Below, piece by piece: positions 1-8,909 of a stretch of 19,273 nucleotides of DNA (positions are counted from its first letter, which is position 1; every line of letters starts with the position of its first letter). The position numbers and the translations under genes are program-made. Source of the stretch: Chloroflexota bacterium. Lineage in GTDB: Bacteria; Chloroflexota; Anaerolineae; J102. The DNA is taken from assembly GCA_013152695.1 (NCBI GenBank), contig JAADFV010000083.1:1-19273 (forward strand). The letters run 5' to 3'. The notes under the pieces are model-generated. The model did not search any database. It worked only from the letters and a program-made list of their open reading frames with translations, and had not been told where the DNA came from.

Positions 1-3000
1 GAGGTGGGTGTCACCGCCTTCGTGATCTGCAAATCGACGAGGCCGCCTGTAGGCTGGAGATAGGTGGTCGTTTCGGAATCGGTGAGGGTGCTGTTGGCCA
101 GATCGATGGGCGTGGTAGTCGTGACGCCGGTGGTATTGGTACCGACGGTGCCGCTAATCACATCGGGTACGACACGGGTGTTGATGAGGAAATCGCGGCT
201 TTCACCCGCGGCCAGGAGGCCAATCGTGCAGGTGACGGTGCCATCGGTGGCGGCGCCATCGTGCGTACACTCAGGGCTGGCGCCACGGAAGCTAACTTCG
301 GCGGGAAGCGTGTCGGTCACCACGACATTTTGGGCATCAGAAGGCCCAGTGTTGGTGATGACGATCTCGTAGAAGTAGGTATCACCAGCATAAACGGGAT
401 CGGTGAGATCCACTTTGTCGATCACAAGTGCCGTGAGAGCACTGATGGTGGTCGTGGCCGTGTCGCTGTTGTTGGCAGAGTTATTGTCGGTGGTGTCGCT
501 AAAGTATATAGCGGTATTGGTGACGATGCCGCTGACATCGCTACCAACAGTGGCGGTAATCACCATGGTGATCACGTCGTTCACGCCGACATCGCCCAAC
601 TGACAAATGCCGCGCACACAAGAGCCTTGGCTACTGGTTCCGTCCACATACGTGAACCCAAGCGGCAACACATCTTTGACATCGACATCACGAGCGACGC
701 TGGGCCCGGTATTGGAGAGAACGAGGGTGTAACTGATGGTCTCGCCCGCTGCCGCCGTGGCAGGCCCGCTCTTGCTGATGCCGACATCGGCAAGGGTGAG
801 AACCTCGGTATCCGTTTGATCGCTGTTGTCGGTAGTTTCACCATCGGGACTGGTCGTCGTGACTTGCACCATGTTGGTCAAATCGGCCGCTTCCGGTACA
901 TCGGCAGGGACGGCAGCCGTGATGAGAGCGGTGGCACTAACGTTCGCGGCAATTGTCCCCAGGCTGCAGACAACGATGTCGCCATTCACATCAGGTGTGA
1001 TGGTACAGGAGCCACTGCTGCCGCCAGGCACGACGTACGTTGCCGCGGTGGTGCTCACCTGGAAGGGCATGGTGTCGGTTAGAACCGTGCTCAGGGCCGA
1101 GTCGGGGCCGTCATTGCTCACCGTGATCGTGTAAACGATGGTGTTGCCGGCTGTGACGGAAATCGGCGCGGTTTTGTCAACAGCAATGTTATTCAAGCGT
1201 AAAACAGCGTAGTCTGTGCGCAAATAGTCGTCGATGCCGCCGCTACCGTCACGTGTCTCCGCATAGGGATCAGTAGCGAGACTGGTCCAGGTCGTCGAAG
1301 CCGTGTTTGTGTAGGCTGAACCATAGCTGGCATTGGCATCGACCACCACGGCATAACGGATGCGGATTGGGTCAGTGACGGTGACTGTAGGCGTGATCAC
1401 GCTAAAGGAGGCCTGCAATTGCGGTGCATTGATATCGGTTATGGTGCCGCTGCTGGCCGGGAGCAACTGCAAAGAACCGGGAACATAGTGCAGGCCAGCA
1501 GGGACGGTGTCGGTCACAAGCGTATTGTAGGCGGGAATGGTGGAGGTGGGGGCGTGGTGCAGGGTGAGGGTGTAGAAGGCGGTTGCACCCGGTTGCGTCG
1601 AGGTGGGCCAGACTTCCTTTTGCAGCACCAAGGTAGGCTCGAGAAGATTGACATCGCCCTGATCATGATAGGCATAGAGGTTGCCGTCATCCAGATAAGT
1701 CATATCCAACTGATTGGTTAGGCTCACGCCTTGTTGATTGGCGGCGATGTCCTGCACAACGGTATGTATCACGCCGGTGATGAGGGCCGTACCCGAAACA
1801 TCCCCCATATTCCAAATAATATTCCCACTGGGATGAAGAGAAGGAGGCGTAATGATAGAGGGTGCAACCGTAGGAGCGGCCATTACTGTAGTGGTGGGAC
1901 CACCAATGCCGCCATCGATATCATAGGTGAGGGTGACGACGGAAGAGAGGTAGCCCAAACCCACGGGTAAGGTGTCGGTTAGTAACAAATTACTGTATAA
2001 AGCATCGACATCGCTCAAGCGAGCACTAAAGGTAAAGACGGTTTCGCTGCCGATGGTTTGTGTCTGCACCGTAGGGGCCTTATCGAATTGGGCCAAGAGC
2101 GTGGCATGAGCAGCGGCACTGACGCTGGCGTAGACACAGCCGGTGCCACAGGAGCCAGTTGCCTCGACGGTGTTGGTGTTCTGACCACTGGCCAGGAGCT
2201 GCGCCGAGACCTGCGCCGTCCAGACCCCGCCCACAGGCAAGGTGAAGGCCGGCGTCCAGGTGATGACATTGCCGGCAATGATGGCCGTGGTTGCCTCATT
2301 GCCACCACTGCCATTCGTCGCAGTAGGCGAGGTAAAACCGCTATCAAGAGTGTCGGTGACGCTAATGTTGGGGGCAACAGCAGTACCTACATTCGTAATG
2401 TTGATAGTCCAGGTTACAGTGCTACCCACGTCAGAAGACTGCTTGCTGGGAGTCTTGCTGATGGCCAATTGGGGGGTGCCAACGGCCAGATCGGTGCTCT
2501 GGGTGGTGGTGTACGCCGGTGTCGTTGCACAAGAGTCGGTATAAGCAATATCCACCTGATCGGTGACGGGCGTGCCGGGATCGGTACAGACGCCGGTCGT
2601 GGAAGTCGTACGCACGCGGAATACCAGGATAGACTGACCGGTGGGCAGGCTGCCCCACGTCCACACCGCAGGGTTGTCTCCCGATGTGGGCGAGGTAATC
2701 GGCGCCGTGGTTGCGGAGATATCTGCGTCGTACACGTAAGGCGCGGGCAGAGTGTCGGTGAGCACCACATTCTGGGCAGCAGGACCGTCGTTCTGCATGG
2801 TGATGGTGATCTCACCACCACAGGTAAGTAAGTCGGCGGTTGTGGATGTCACAGTGATGACTGGTATCGTCTGCACGATGGCCGTATCCGTCACGGGAGT
2901 GGCCACACAGATGTCGGAGGTGCTACATCCGTACGAAGCCTCGGCCTCATCCACACCATCCAAAGAACAAATCGTGTTGTTGACCGTGCCTGTGATTGTG

Positions 3001-6000
3001 AAGGTCTTGGTTTCATTCACAGCCAAGGTCAGGCCCCCACCTGTACCCCAATCGACCGTACTCGTGCCGATATTGGCACCAGGACTGGCCAGGGTGGGGG
3101 TAATGTTTGTGGGCAGGGTATCAGTGACAAAGAGATTGGTCACGGCAGCATCACCCTGATTGCTTACCGTAATCGTAAAGGCAACAGTATCACCCACACT
3201 GGCATAGATGCGTTCAGGATAAGTGGAGGCGGTGTTGCCATCTGGATCACTCAAATTGCCCGCGATCTTGCTGATCGTCAGGTCAGGCGTGTCGACCAGC
3301 AGGGAGCTGCTGTCCTCTTGTGTGCTCAGAGGCACATCACACATATCGTACGTTGTGGCAGCAGATTGCACAGCAGCACTAACGCTGGAACAATTGCTAT
3401 CCACCGAAAAGACAATGGTAATGGTATCTTCTGCATCCCGCTGCGACAGCACATCATACTCGGCTGTGCCCGATATCGTCGTGCTACTGTCCCATGTCAG
3501 GAGTTGGCCGTTCCCCGTGGGCGTAACTGTGGGTGTAAAGGGAATATTGGCTAGGGGCAGGCCGCTGGTCGTGCCTGTGACAACATCACCGGCGGCGTTG
3601 GTAACGGTGACAAACGCGGTTCCGGTGATGTAAGTAACATTGGTAATGGTGTCAGTAATGACAAAATTGTATTCTTGCGATAGTGCGGAGGCATTTTTCA
3701 CCTCCAAACGGATCAGGCCGGATTGGCAGAGAGGGATGTTTGCATCCTGATAGTTGCTGGAAAGGAGTGCCGTCGGCCCTTTGTGGAAGATGATCTGATC
3801 TACGGCCACACCGGAACAGGTGGTACTGGCGCCGTTTTCGACCAGCCCACAAGATTGTGTCAGGCCCACATCTACCTGCGCCGGATCAACACAAGAGCCA
3901 ATGCTGGCTTCCACATCGAACTGGACGCGCGCGCCGACAGGGAGCGTACCGATGGTAAACGTCAGGACTTCCTGCCCGCCTACGGTTCCAGTAACAACAC
4001 TGATTGTACTGAGGAATGTCGAAGGCGAGTACTGGGTTGTCGCCGTGTATGCTTCGAAGTGGTAGCCAACAGGAAGGGTGTTGGTAACCACCGCATTTGT
4101 TGCAGCTAGATCCCCCATATTGCTCACATACCAGCGCCAGGTTGCCGTGCGGTCGTACACCGTATATTCATCGGGCGTCACGTATAGACTGAGGCGTGAA
4201 GAGCGGGTTGTGTTACCGGCGCTGACAGGGCCGGCACTGCGGCTCCCCGTACACAGGTCTTGGTAAGTGAGAGTACTGGTGATAGGGCCTGAGATGCCAC
4301 AACTGCGGAAAAGCGGGAAGCTGATGCTACCATCACCGGTAATGGGGGCACTGGCTGAGAAAGTGAAGGTGGTGGTGATGCCATTTTGCGTAACAGTGAC
4401 GGGGATGCCAGCGAGGGCACCGCTGTAGACGGCTGTCGTGGGTGTGTATACATCACCTGTTTGGGCCGTAAAGGTGACGACAAGATGGTCGGTGAGTAGA
4501 TCTGGATCGGTGCTACCACCATTTACCGAAATGGTAATCGTATTTTCCGTACAACTGTCGATGGTGTCGGGTGCCAGACTGATATCGAGATTTCCTCGCT
4601 GCAAGGTGACATTTGTGCCCAATACGGCCGTGTTGTTACCATCACAGGACTGAGCAGGACCATTGACGGTGAAATAGGATTCGACAAATCCAGTGCGCGA
4701 GGGATCAGTCGTGAGAGAGGCGGCGCTAGCCTGGGCCTGATAGGTGATAGTGATGTCGGCAGTGCTGCTATAGACGCCGAAAGTGCTCATATTGCCGAAA
4801 TCGATGACAAGAGGAGGCCCCAGCGAGGTGGTGAGGATACTCGTCCGGTCTACGCCATCGATGAGTACCTGCAATGTGCCAGGAACGACAGTGTAAGGAG
4901 CGTCGAAAACATCGGCGCCGAGCGTATCTGTGTAGATGGAGCCTGTCCAGGTGATGCCTGTCCGCACTTGTAACGTTGTCGTAAATTGCTGGGTCAAAAA
5001 GCCGAGGGTACAGAGGGCGATGGGCGAGGACTCCATGGCAAAAGTGTTCTGAGTGATATCCAAAGAATCGAGCACGATAAAGCTGGTATCGGCGCTTGTG
5101 CTCAAGTTACACTCAGGACAGACACCTGCCTCGGCAGAAACAGTATTCGTCACTGTGGTGCCGGCACCACACGTTCCTGTAGGCGACTGGTCTGGAATTG
5201 TGCTGGTGATCAACAAGGTCTCTGTGATCGTAGGATTACTTGCCGGGACATTCCAGGTAATGGTAGTTCCTGCCAATACCGCACTACCGGAGCTAACCGT
5301 GTAGGTAATATTTTGCAGGAAGTCGGTGAGGACGTCGGTGACGGTAATGCCGGTGGTATTGGTAATGTTGGTGCCGGAAAGTGTAATCGTGTAGACAAAG
5401 GTCTCCCCCGAATAAGCAATATCACCGGTAGAGTTGTCTTTGCTCAAAGAGAGGGTGGGTGTGTCGGCGCCCAGAGTCGTACTGACCTGACCCGTCGATC
5501 CTGTGGTCTGGAGCAACATACAGGCATCATAGGCGCGAGGTGTCAGTTGCAGAGTAGCGGTTCCACCGCTACACACGTCACCGGCGGTGCTGACATCGAG
5601 TGTAAGAGTGATCGTCTCTCCTCCCCGGATCATGCCCGCTACGGTACCCCCTGAATACTGTAATTGATCGCCAGAAAGAGTCCAAACGTTACTTGGTTGG
5701 GGATTGGTAACGGTGAGACCGCCATCAATAAGAACATCTAAAACCAACTGCTGTGCTGTCCCCCCCGAGTTGGTCACGGTAACAGGCATCGTGGTCGTAA
5801 AGGCACCGCAATAAAGTGCATCAGGCAACGCCCCCATCTGTACACTCACGTTAGGATCCTGTAAAAGCAGGGTAATATCTGCATCTGCCGTGAGAGGATT
5901 GGCGCCGGTGGCAGTACCATCTTCATTGCCAATTGACCAGGAAGCCTGCGCCTGGTTGGTGAGATCACCACAGGAGGCGATTACGGCTGTTGCCGTGTAA

Positions 6001-7076
6001 AGGGCGGCCTCACCAATGTCCAGGTCCACGGCGGTAGGCGTGGGGACCAGCTGAGTATTGGTAAGAGCGGCGCCAAAGGTATCGGTCATGATCGCGTCGT
6101 ACACATTCCCCAGACCCGTATTTTTCAGCTCGACCGTCCAGGTGACGACATCGCCGACAGAGGCTTCCTGGGTAGTATCGGTCTTTGCCAATACCAGGTT
6201 ACCACGACCGGTAGGTACATTTTCCTGGGTGGTGATACATGCCTGTACCGTGGGTGAGCCACTTTGCAGAGTGACAGAAAGCGGTTGTGAGGAGGGCGCA
6301 TTATCGGTTGTCGCCAGCCTGAAGGTAAAGGTCAGGGTCTCGCCTGCTTCCAGGGCGTTGGCAGGGGCCACCCCGGCAAGAGGAAGCGTAAAGGCAGTAT
6401 CGGGCGTCGTCGTCCCCGGATCAGTTAAGGATGGACTATCGAGATTGCTGGCAACCGTGGCAGAGCCCCCCAGATAATAAAAGCCTACGTTGGGATCCAC
6501 GAGGAGGCTAACTTCAGTAGCGCTGATTGTTCCGCTGTTGGTGGCGGTGACGGTGTAGATATCACCTGCCGTATTACCCTCGCTAACCCGATAGGGAGGA
6601 ATGGTGAGAACCAGACTGAGATCGGCGGTAGGCGGACACTGCGGTGCCGCCGAAGGAGCAAGAAGAGAGGTAGCTTTAGTAGGTTGTGCTGTTTCCCCAA
6701 ACCAGGCCGGCAACAAACTATCTCCCAGCTTGGCTGTCGACGATCCGTCCTGTAAATCCCTTTGTGCGACCTCGCTGTTGACAGTACCGCTGACTGCGGC
6801 CGCGGCCGTCAACCATCCCGGCAGGATGAGCTGCTCCTCGCCCGCCGCGGCCATGCTCGATACAGAAGCAATATCAGCACTGGCGCTGGACGCGGAAACA
6901 GAATTTTCGGGCATGGCGATACTTGCTGGTGCAGCCTGAGCGGCGATAGCACCAGCCGCGGCTACAGGTACGGGTAGCAGCGTATTCAAGACCATACCCA
7001 GGATAGCGAACCAGTGTATTAGCCGCCACAGACGAGTTTGGCGCCGGGATAGATGGGTCTGCGGGGAACGGGACAT
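1..7076 (-). CDS. Giant secreted DUF11-repeat protein, C-terminus outside the window
   Basis: The minus-strand frame is open from an ATG at 7076 to base 1, encoding at least 2358 residues with no stop; the 3' end is missing. The start has a strong Shine-Dalgarno (GAGGAG, about 7 nt upstream). The N-terminus is a Sec-type signal peptide: basic residues to about 18, a hydrophobic stretch, then an Ala-rich cleavage region near residues 38-45. An Ala/Ser-rich linker follows to about 150. The rest is roughly 16 tandem modules of about 115-140 residues plus the beginning of another at about 2347. Each opens with a motif like ADVGISK or NIAVDK, continues with YTITVSN-type strands and reaches VTDTLP. 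This is the signature of the DUF11/TIGR01451 conserved repeat, an Ig-like beta sandwich found in bacterial and archaeal surface proteins. About 35 cysteines lie at module edges. A surface stalk, sheath or adhesin role is inferred; the anchoring end is not visible. It probably shares a transcript with the upstream thioredoxin-fold gene. Confidence 0.9.
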   Translation of the reverse strand, partial: MSRSPQTHLSRRQTRLWRLIHWFAILGMVLNTLLPVPVAAAGAIAAQAAPASIAMPENSVSASSASADIASVSSMAAAGEEQLILPGWLTAAAAVSGTVNSEVAQRDLQDGSSTAKLGDSLLPAWFGETAQPTKATSLLAPSAAPQCPPTADLSLVLTIPPYRVSEGNTAGDIYTVTATNSGTISATEVSLLVDPNVGFYYLGGSATVASNLDSPSLTDPGTTTPDTAFTLPLAGVAPANALEAGETLTFTFRLATTDNAPSSQPLSVTLQSGSPTVQACITTQENVPTGRGNLVLAKTDTTQEASVGDVVTWTVELKNTGLGNVYDAIMTDTFGAALTNTQLVPTPTAVDLDIGEAALYTATAVIASCGDLTNQAQASWSIGNEDGTATGANPLTADADITLLLQDPNVSVQMGALPDALYCGAFTTTMPVTVTNSGGTAQQLVLDVLIDGGLTVTNPQPSNVWTLSGDQLQYSGGTVAGMIRGGETITLTLDVSTAGDVCSGGTATLQLTPRAYDACMLLQTTGSTGQVSTTLGADTPTLSLSKDNSTGDIAYSGETFVYTITLSGTNITNTTGITVTDVLTDFLQNITYTVSSGSAVLAGTTITWNVPASNPTITETLLITSTIPDQSPTGTCGAGTTVTNTVSAEAGVCPECNLSTSADTSFIVLDSLDITQNTFAMESSPIALCTLGFLTQQFTTTLQVRTGITWTGSIYTDTLGADVFDAPYTVVPGTLQVLIDGVDRTSILTTSLGPPLVIDFGNMSTFGVYSSTADITITYQAQASAASLTTDPSRTGFVESYFTVNGPAQSCDGNNTAVLGTNVTLQRGNLDISLAPDTIDSCTENTITISVNGGSTDPDLLTDHLVVTFTAQTGDVYTPTTAVYSGALAGIPVTVTQNGITTTFTFSASAPITGDGSISFPLFRSCGISGPITSTLTYQDLCTGSRSAGPVSAGNTTRSSRLSLYVTPDEYTVYDRTATWRWYVSNMGDLAATNAVVTNTLPVGYHFEAYTATTQYSPSTFLSTISVVTGTVGGQEVLTFTIGTLPVGARVQFDVEASIGSCVDPAQVDVGLTQSCGLVENGASTTCSGVAVDQIIFHKGPTALLSSNYQDANIPLCQSGLIRLEVKNASALSQEYNFVITDTITNVTYITGTAFVTVTNAAGDVVTGTTSGLPLANIPFTPTVTPTGNGQLLTWDSSTTISGTAEYDVLSQRDAEDTITIVFSVDSNCSSVSAAVQSAATTYDMCDVPLSTQEDSSSLLVDTPDLTISKIAGNLSDPDGNTASTYPERIYASVGDTVAFTITVSNQGDAAVTNLFVTDTLPTNITPTLASPGANIGTSTVDWGTGGGLTLAVNETKTFTITGTVNNTICSLDGVDEAEASYGCSTSDICVATPVTDTAIVQTIPVITVTSTTADLLTCGGEITITMQNDGPAAQNVVLTDTLPAPYVYDADISATTAPITSPTSGDNPAVWTWGSLPTGQSILVFRVRTTSTTGVCTDPGTPVTDQVDIAYTDSCATTPAYTTTQSTDLAVGTPQLAISKTPSKQSSDVGSTVTWTINITNVGTAVAPNISVTDTLDSGFTSPTATNGSGGNEATTAIIAGNVITWTPAFTLPVGGVWTAQVSAQLLASGQNTNTVEATGSCGTGCVYASVSAAAHATLLAQFDKAPTVQTQTIGSETVFTFSARLSDVDALYSNLLLTDTLPVGLGYLSSVVTLTYDIDGGIGGPTTTVMAAPTVAPSIITPPSLHPSGNIIWNMGDVSGTALITGVIHTVVQDIAANQQGVSLTNQLDMTYLDDGNLYAYHDQGDVNLLEPTLVLQKEVWPTSTQPGATAFYTLTLHHAPTSTIPAYNTLVTDTVPAGLHYVPGSLQLLPASSGTITDINAPQLQASFSVITPTVTVTDPIRIRYAVVVDANASYGSAYTNTASTTWTSLATDPYAETRDGSGGIDDYLRTDYAVLRLNNIAVDKTAPISVTAGNTIVYTITVSNDGPDSALSTVLTDTMPFQVSTTAATYVVPGGSSGSCTITPDVNGDIVVCSLGTIAANVSATALITAAVPADVPEAADLTNMVQVTTTSPDGETTDNSDQTDTEVLTLADVGISKSGPATAAAGETISYTLVLSNTGPSVARDVDVKDVLPLGFTYVDGTSSQGSCVRGICQLGDVGVNDVITMVITATVGSDVSGIVTNTAIYFSDTTDNNSANNSDTATTTISALTALVIDKVDLTDPVYAGDTYFYEIVITNTGPSDAQNVVVTDTLPAEVSFRGASPECTHDGAATDGTVTCTIGLLAAGESRDFLINTRVVPDVISGTVGTNTTGVTTTTPIDLANSTLTDSETTTYLQPTGGLVDLQITKAVTPT

Positions 7077-7111
7077 ACTTCAACTCCTCTAATAATGTGC
7101 GGAAGGGGATG

Positions 7112-8398
7112 TCAATTGGCATCCTGATACTCGATGATCCATTGATTAAGTCTCTCTCTTGTCAAGACGCCGATCTGCCGTAAAAGGACGCGGCCTTCGG
7201 CGTCTAAGAATAAAGTTGTGGGAAATCCCCGGACATTGTACTTTTCGGCGACGTTGCCCTCTGTATCCAGGAGGATGGGATAGGGGATTTTGCTTTGTGC
7301 CACATAAGCGGCTACAGTCCCTGCCGCCTCTTTGACATCGATACCGACAAACTGTACTCCCGTGGACGCCCACTGCTCGTATCCGGCGATAAGATTGGGT
7401 GTTTGTCGCCGGCAGTAGGGACACCATGTCGTCCAAAAACTGAGGACAGTAGGCTGACCCAATAAGTCGCTCCATGCCATCATTTCTGTACCCTCGGAGC
7501 CCAAAAGAGGCAAACTGAAATCTGGCGCCAGTTGCCCCACGGCCAGCCCTCGCTTCTCTGCCAGCACCACGGTGGGGGTGATTTCGGCTTCATCTCCAGC
7601 CGCCAATTGTTCCAGGATCGCCTCGGCATTCTCCTCAGGAAGAGAGACTAGGGGTGTGGTAATGGCCTGGGCTGAGGAGGGTGTTGGGGAAATTGGGGGT
7701 GTAGCAGTGACGATCTCGGCAATGGCACCATAGCTGATGTGAGCCTGCTCTTGGAGACGCGCAATATAAGCAGCAAGACTGATGCCCTCAGCCGCAGCCT
7801 GCTCCCGCGCAAAACGATCGATCAGCAACAGTTGCCCGAAATATGTCCTAAAATCAGACAACGACACACCTTGCGCCGCCAATGCCTCCTCTGACAATGT
7901 TTGTTCATCGATGCCCTTTCCCTTCAAGAATGCCGCCAACGCCTGCTCAACCTCCGTCTCTGGCACACTAAATCCCGCCTTGGTAGCTGCTTGTAACACC
8001 AACTCATCATTGACCAGGCGATCGAGGGCATCTTCGGAGGGTATTGGCTGGCCCAGCAAAGCTGCCATCGCCCGATCTACGCCCATGATGAGATACAAGG
8101 CTGGAGCGGCAATTTCTCTGCCGTTGATGATGGCAACGATATCGGCCTTGTCCGGTGCCCTCGCTGGCGGGGTAGGTGAGGCGCTGAGGGCCGGTGGCAC
8201 CGATGTAGTGGGAACGATGGCTGTGGCAGGTACAACAGTCGGATGAAGTTCCTCTTCCGCTGCGGTCTGCCCCGATTGCCGCAACAACAAGGCAAACAGG
8301 CCGACCAACCCCATTCCCACCACCACAGCCAAAATGAGCAAAGTGAGTAGGCGTTGTTTTGCCTTTCTAGATTGATCAGGATGCGCAGGTGAGTTCAT
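7112..8398 (-). CDS. Membrane-anchored SurA_N-like / TlpA-like thioredoxin fusion protein
   Basis: The protein has 428 residues. A basic N-terminus precedes one membrane segment (about 18-39), so the rest is predicted to be outside the cytoplasm. A Pro/Thr-rich linker (about 50-82) leads to a helical region (about 85-215) beginning with an INGREI motif and containing LVNDELVLQAA; this resembles the N-terminal chaperone domain of SurA/PpiC proteins, without a visible PPIase domain. After a second low-complexity linker, residues 285-425 form an AhpC/TSA-TlpA-type thioredoxin fold: an APDF entry motif, the redox site WCPYC at 325-329, and a cis-proline in GFPTT (393). Family knowledge predicts thiol-disulfide exchange or extracytoplasmic folding. 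It lies 35 nt upstream of the giant repeat-protein gene on the same strand, which suggests joint transcription. No clear Shine-Dalgarno precedes the ATG. The thioredoxin assignment is firm; the SurA-like assignment is from sequence feel only. Confidence 0.87.
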   Translation of the reverse strand: MNSPAHPDQSRKAKQRLLTLLILAVVVGMGLVGLFALLLRQSGQTAAEEELHPTVVPATAIVPTTSVPPALSASPTPPARAPDKADIVAIINGREIAAPALYLIMGVDRAMAALLGQPIPSEDALDRLVNDELVLQAATKAGFSVPETEVEQALAAFLKGKGIDEQTLSEEALAAQGVSLSDFRTYFGQLLLIDRFAREQAAAEGISLAAYIARLQEQAHISYGAIAEIVTATPPISPTPSSAQAITTPLVSLPEENAEAILEQLAAGDEAEITPTVVLAEKRGLAVGQLAPDFSLPLLGSEGTEMMAWSDLLGQPTVLSFWTTWCPYCRRQTPNLIAGYEQWASTGVQFVGIDVKEAAGTVAAYVAQSKIPYPILLDTEGNVAEKYNVRGFPTTLFLDAEGRVLLRQIGVLTRERLNQWIIEYQDAN

Positions 8399-8531
8399 GG
8401 AACCGTGTCCGATGAGCGCGCTCCCTCTGCGATGAATGAGGCATCAATCGATGCACAGCACCTTTGATACCTTACAAACAAGCTTTATCCAGAGGGGGAG
8501 GGAATAAAACCTAAGATGCTATGTAAAGTTA

Positions 8532-8561
8532 AGCCTATCATAAAAAAAGTACGGCTGTCAA
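8532..8561 (-). promoter_or_regulatory. Candidate sigma-70 promoter for the thioredoxin/DUF11 gene pair
   Basis: On the minus strand a perfect -35 box TTGACA (8561-8556) is followed after 18 nt by TAGGCT (8537-8532), a modest -10 match. It sits in an AT-rich stretch about 135 nt upstream of the ATG at 8398. The -10 is weak, so this is a guess based on the exact -35 and the location. Confidence 0.3.
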
Positions 8562-8626
8562 CTCGCCCTAAAATAGGTTACTCTAGGCAAATATGGCCAT
8601 GATTTCTCTAGATCCTTCGGGTCTGC

Positions 8627-8643
8627 GAGACCTTCCAGGTCTC
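8627..8643. repeat. Short palindrome GAGACCT-TCC-AGGTCTC
   Basis: Perfect 7-bp inverted repeat with a 3-nt centre (arms 8627-8633 and 8637-8643). I recall similar AGACCT/AGGTCT palindromes as dispersed intergenic repeats in Chloroflexota, but copy number cannot be judged from this window. Confidence 0.6.
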
Positions 8644-8680
8644 GTAAGGCGAGGAAGCGAAGGTGGCGATGAGCGGGTTG

Positions 8681-8830
8681 CGCTAAACTACAACTTCGCC
8701 CGATCGCGGATCGGACTGAGGCGCTACCCCTCGCATCCACCCCTGCGTCCAGCACATCTGCCCCCCGCGTCCAGCGCATCTGCCCCCGCGTCCAGCGCAT
8801 CCGTGATGCGCTGTGCTACAACTTCGCCCG
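8681..8830. repeat. Repeat cluster flanked by two copies of CTACAACTTCGCCCG
   Basis: The 15-mer CTACAACTTCGCCCG occurs at 8688-8702 and again at 8816-8830. Both copies are preceded by CGCT plus three variable bases, so the near-identical unit is 22 bp (8681-8702 and 8809-8830). Between them lies a near-tandem repeat of a 21-22 bp unit starting GCGTCCAGC (8745-8766, 8767-8787 and a partial copy 8788-8801). The last copy merges into a hairpin with 8-bp perfect arms, AGCGCATC-CGT-GATGCGCT (8794-8812). A smaller palindrome, CGATC-GCG-GATCG, lies at 8701-8713. No target-site duplication or encoded protein was identified. Confidence 0.7.
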
Positions 8831-8909
8831 TCCGCAGGCGAGCCAGCGTCCTTTATTCCCAATAGATTGATTTTCATGTAGCTAAGCATTTCCTCGATTA
8901 ACAGAGATA

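Larger units (their letters stand above)
8399..8909. other. Divergent intergenic region with short repeats, no gene seen
   Basis: These 511 bases separate the minus-strand unit from the plus-strand gene series. The part from about 8460 to 8590 is AT-rich and carries the candidate minus-strand promoter. The part from about 8600 to 8850 is GC-rich and made of small repeats and palindromes, annotated separately. The last 50 bases before 8910 are AT-rich again and may hold the plus-strand promoter, but no convincing -35/-10 pair was found. Open frames here have low-complexity translations driven by the repeats and no recognisable domain. Confidence 0.6.

Noticed and set aside
261..2831. Several plus-strand open frames of 100-270 codons opposite the giant minus-strand gene
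   Set aside because: They mirror the repetitive Thr/Val-rich minus-strand frame, have low-complexity translations, no recognisable domains and no ribosome binding sites.
8745..8801. Near-tandem repeat considered as a CRISPR array
   Set aside because: Units are contiguous with no spacers, only about 2.6 copies, and no cas genes nearby.
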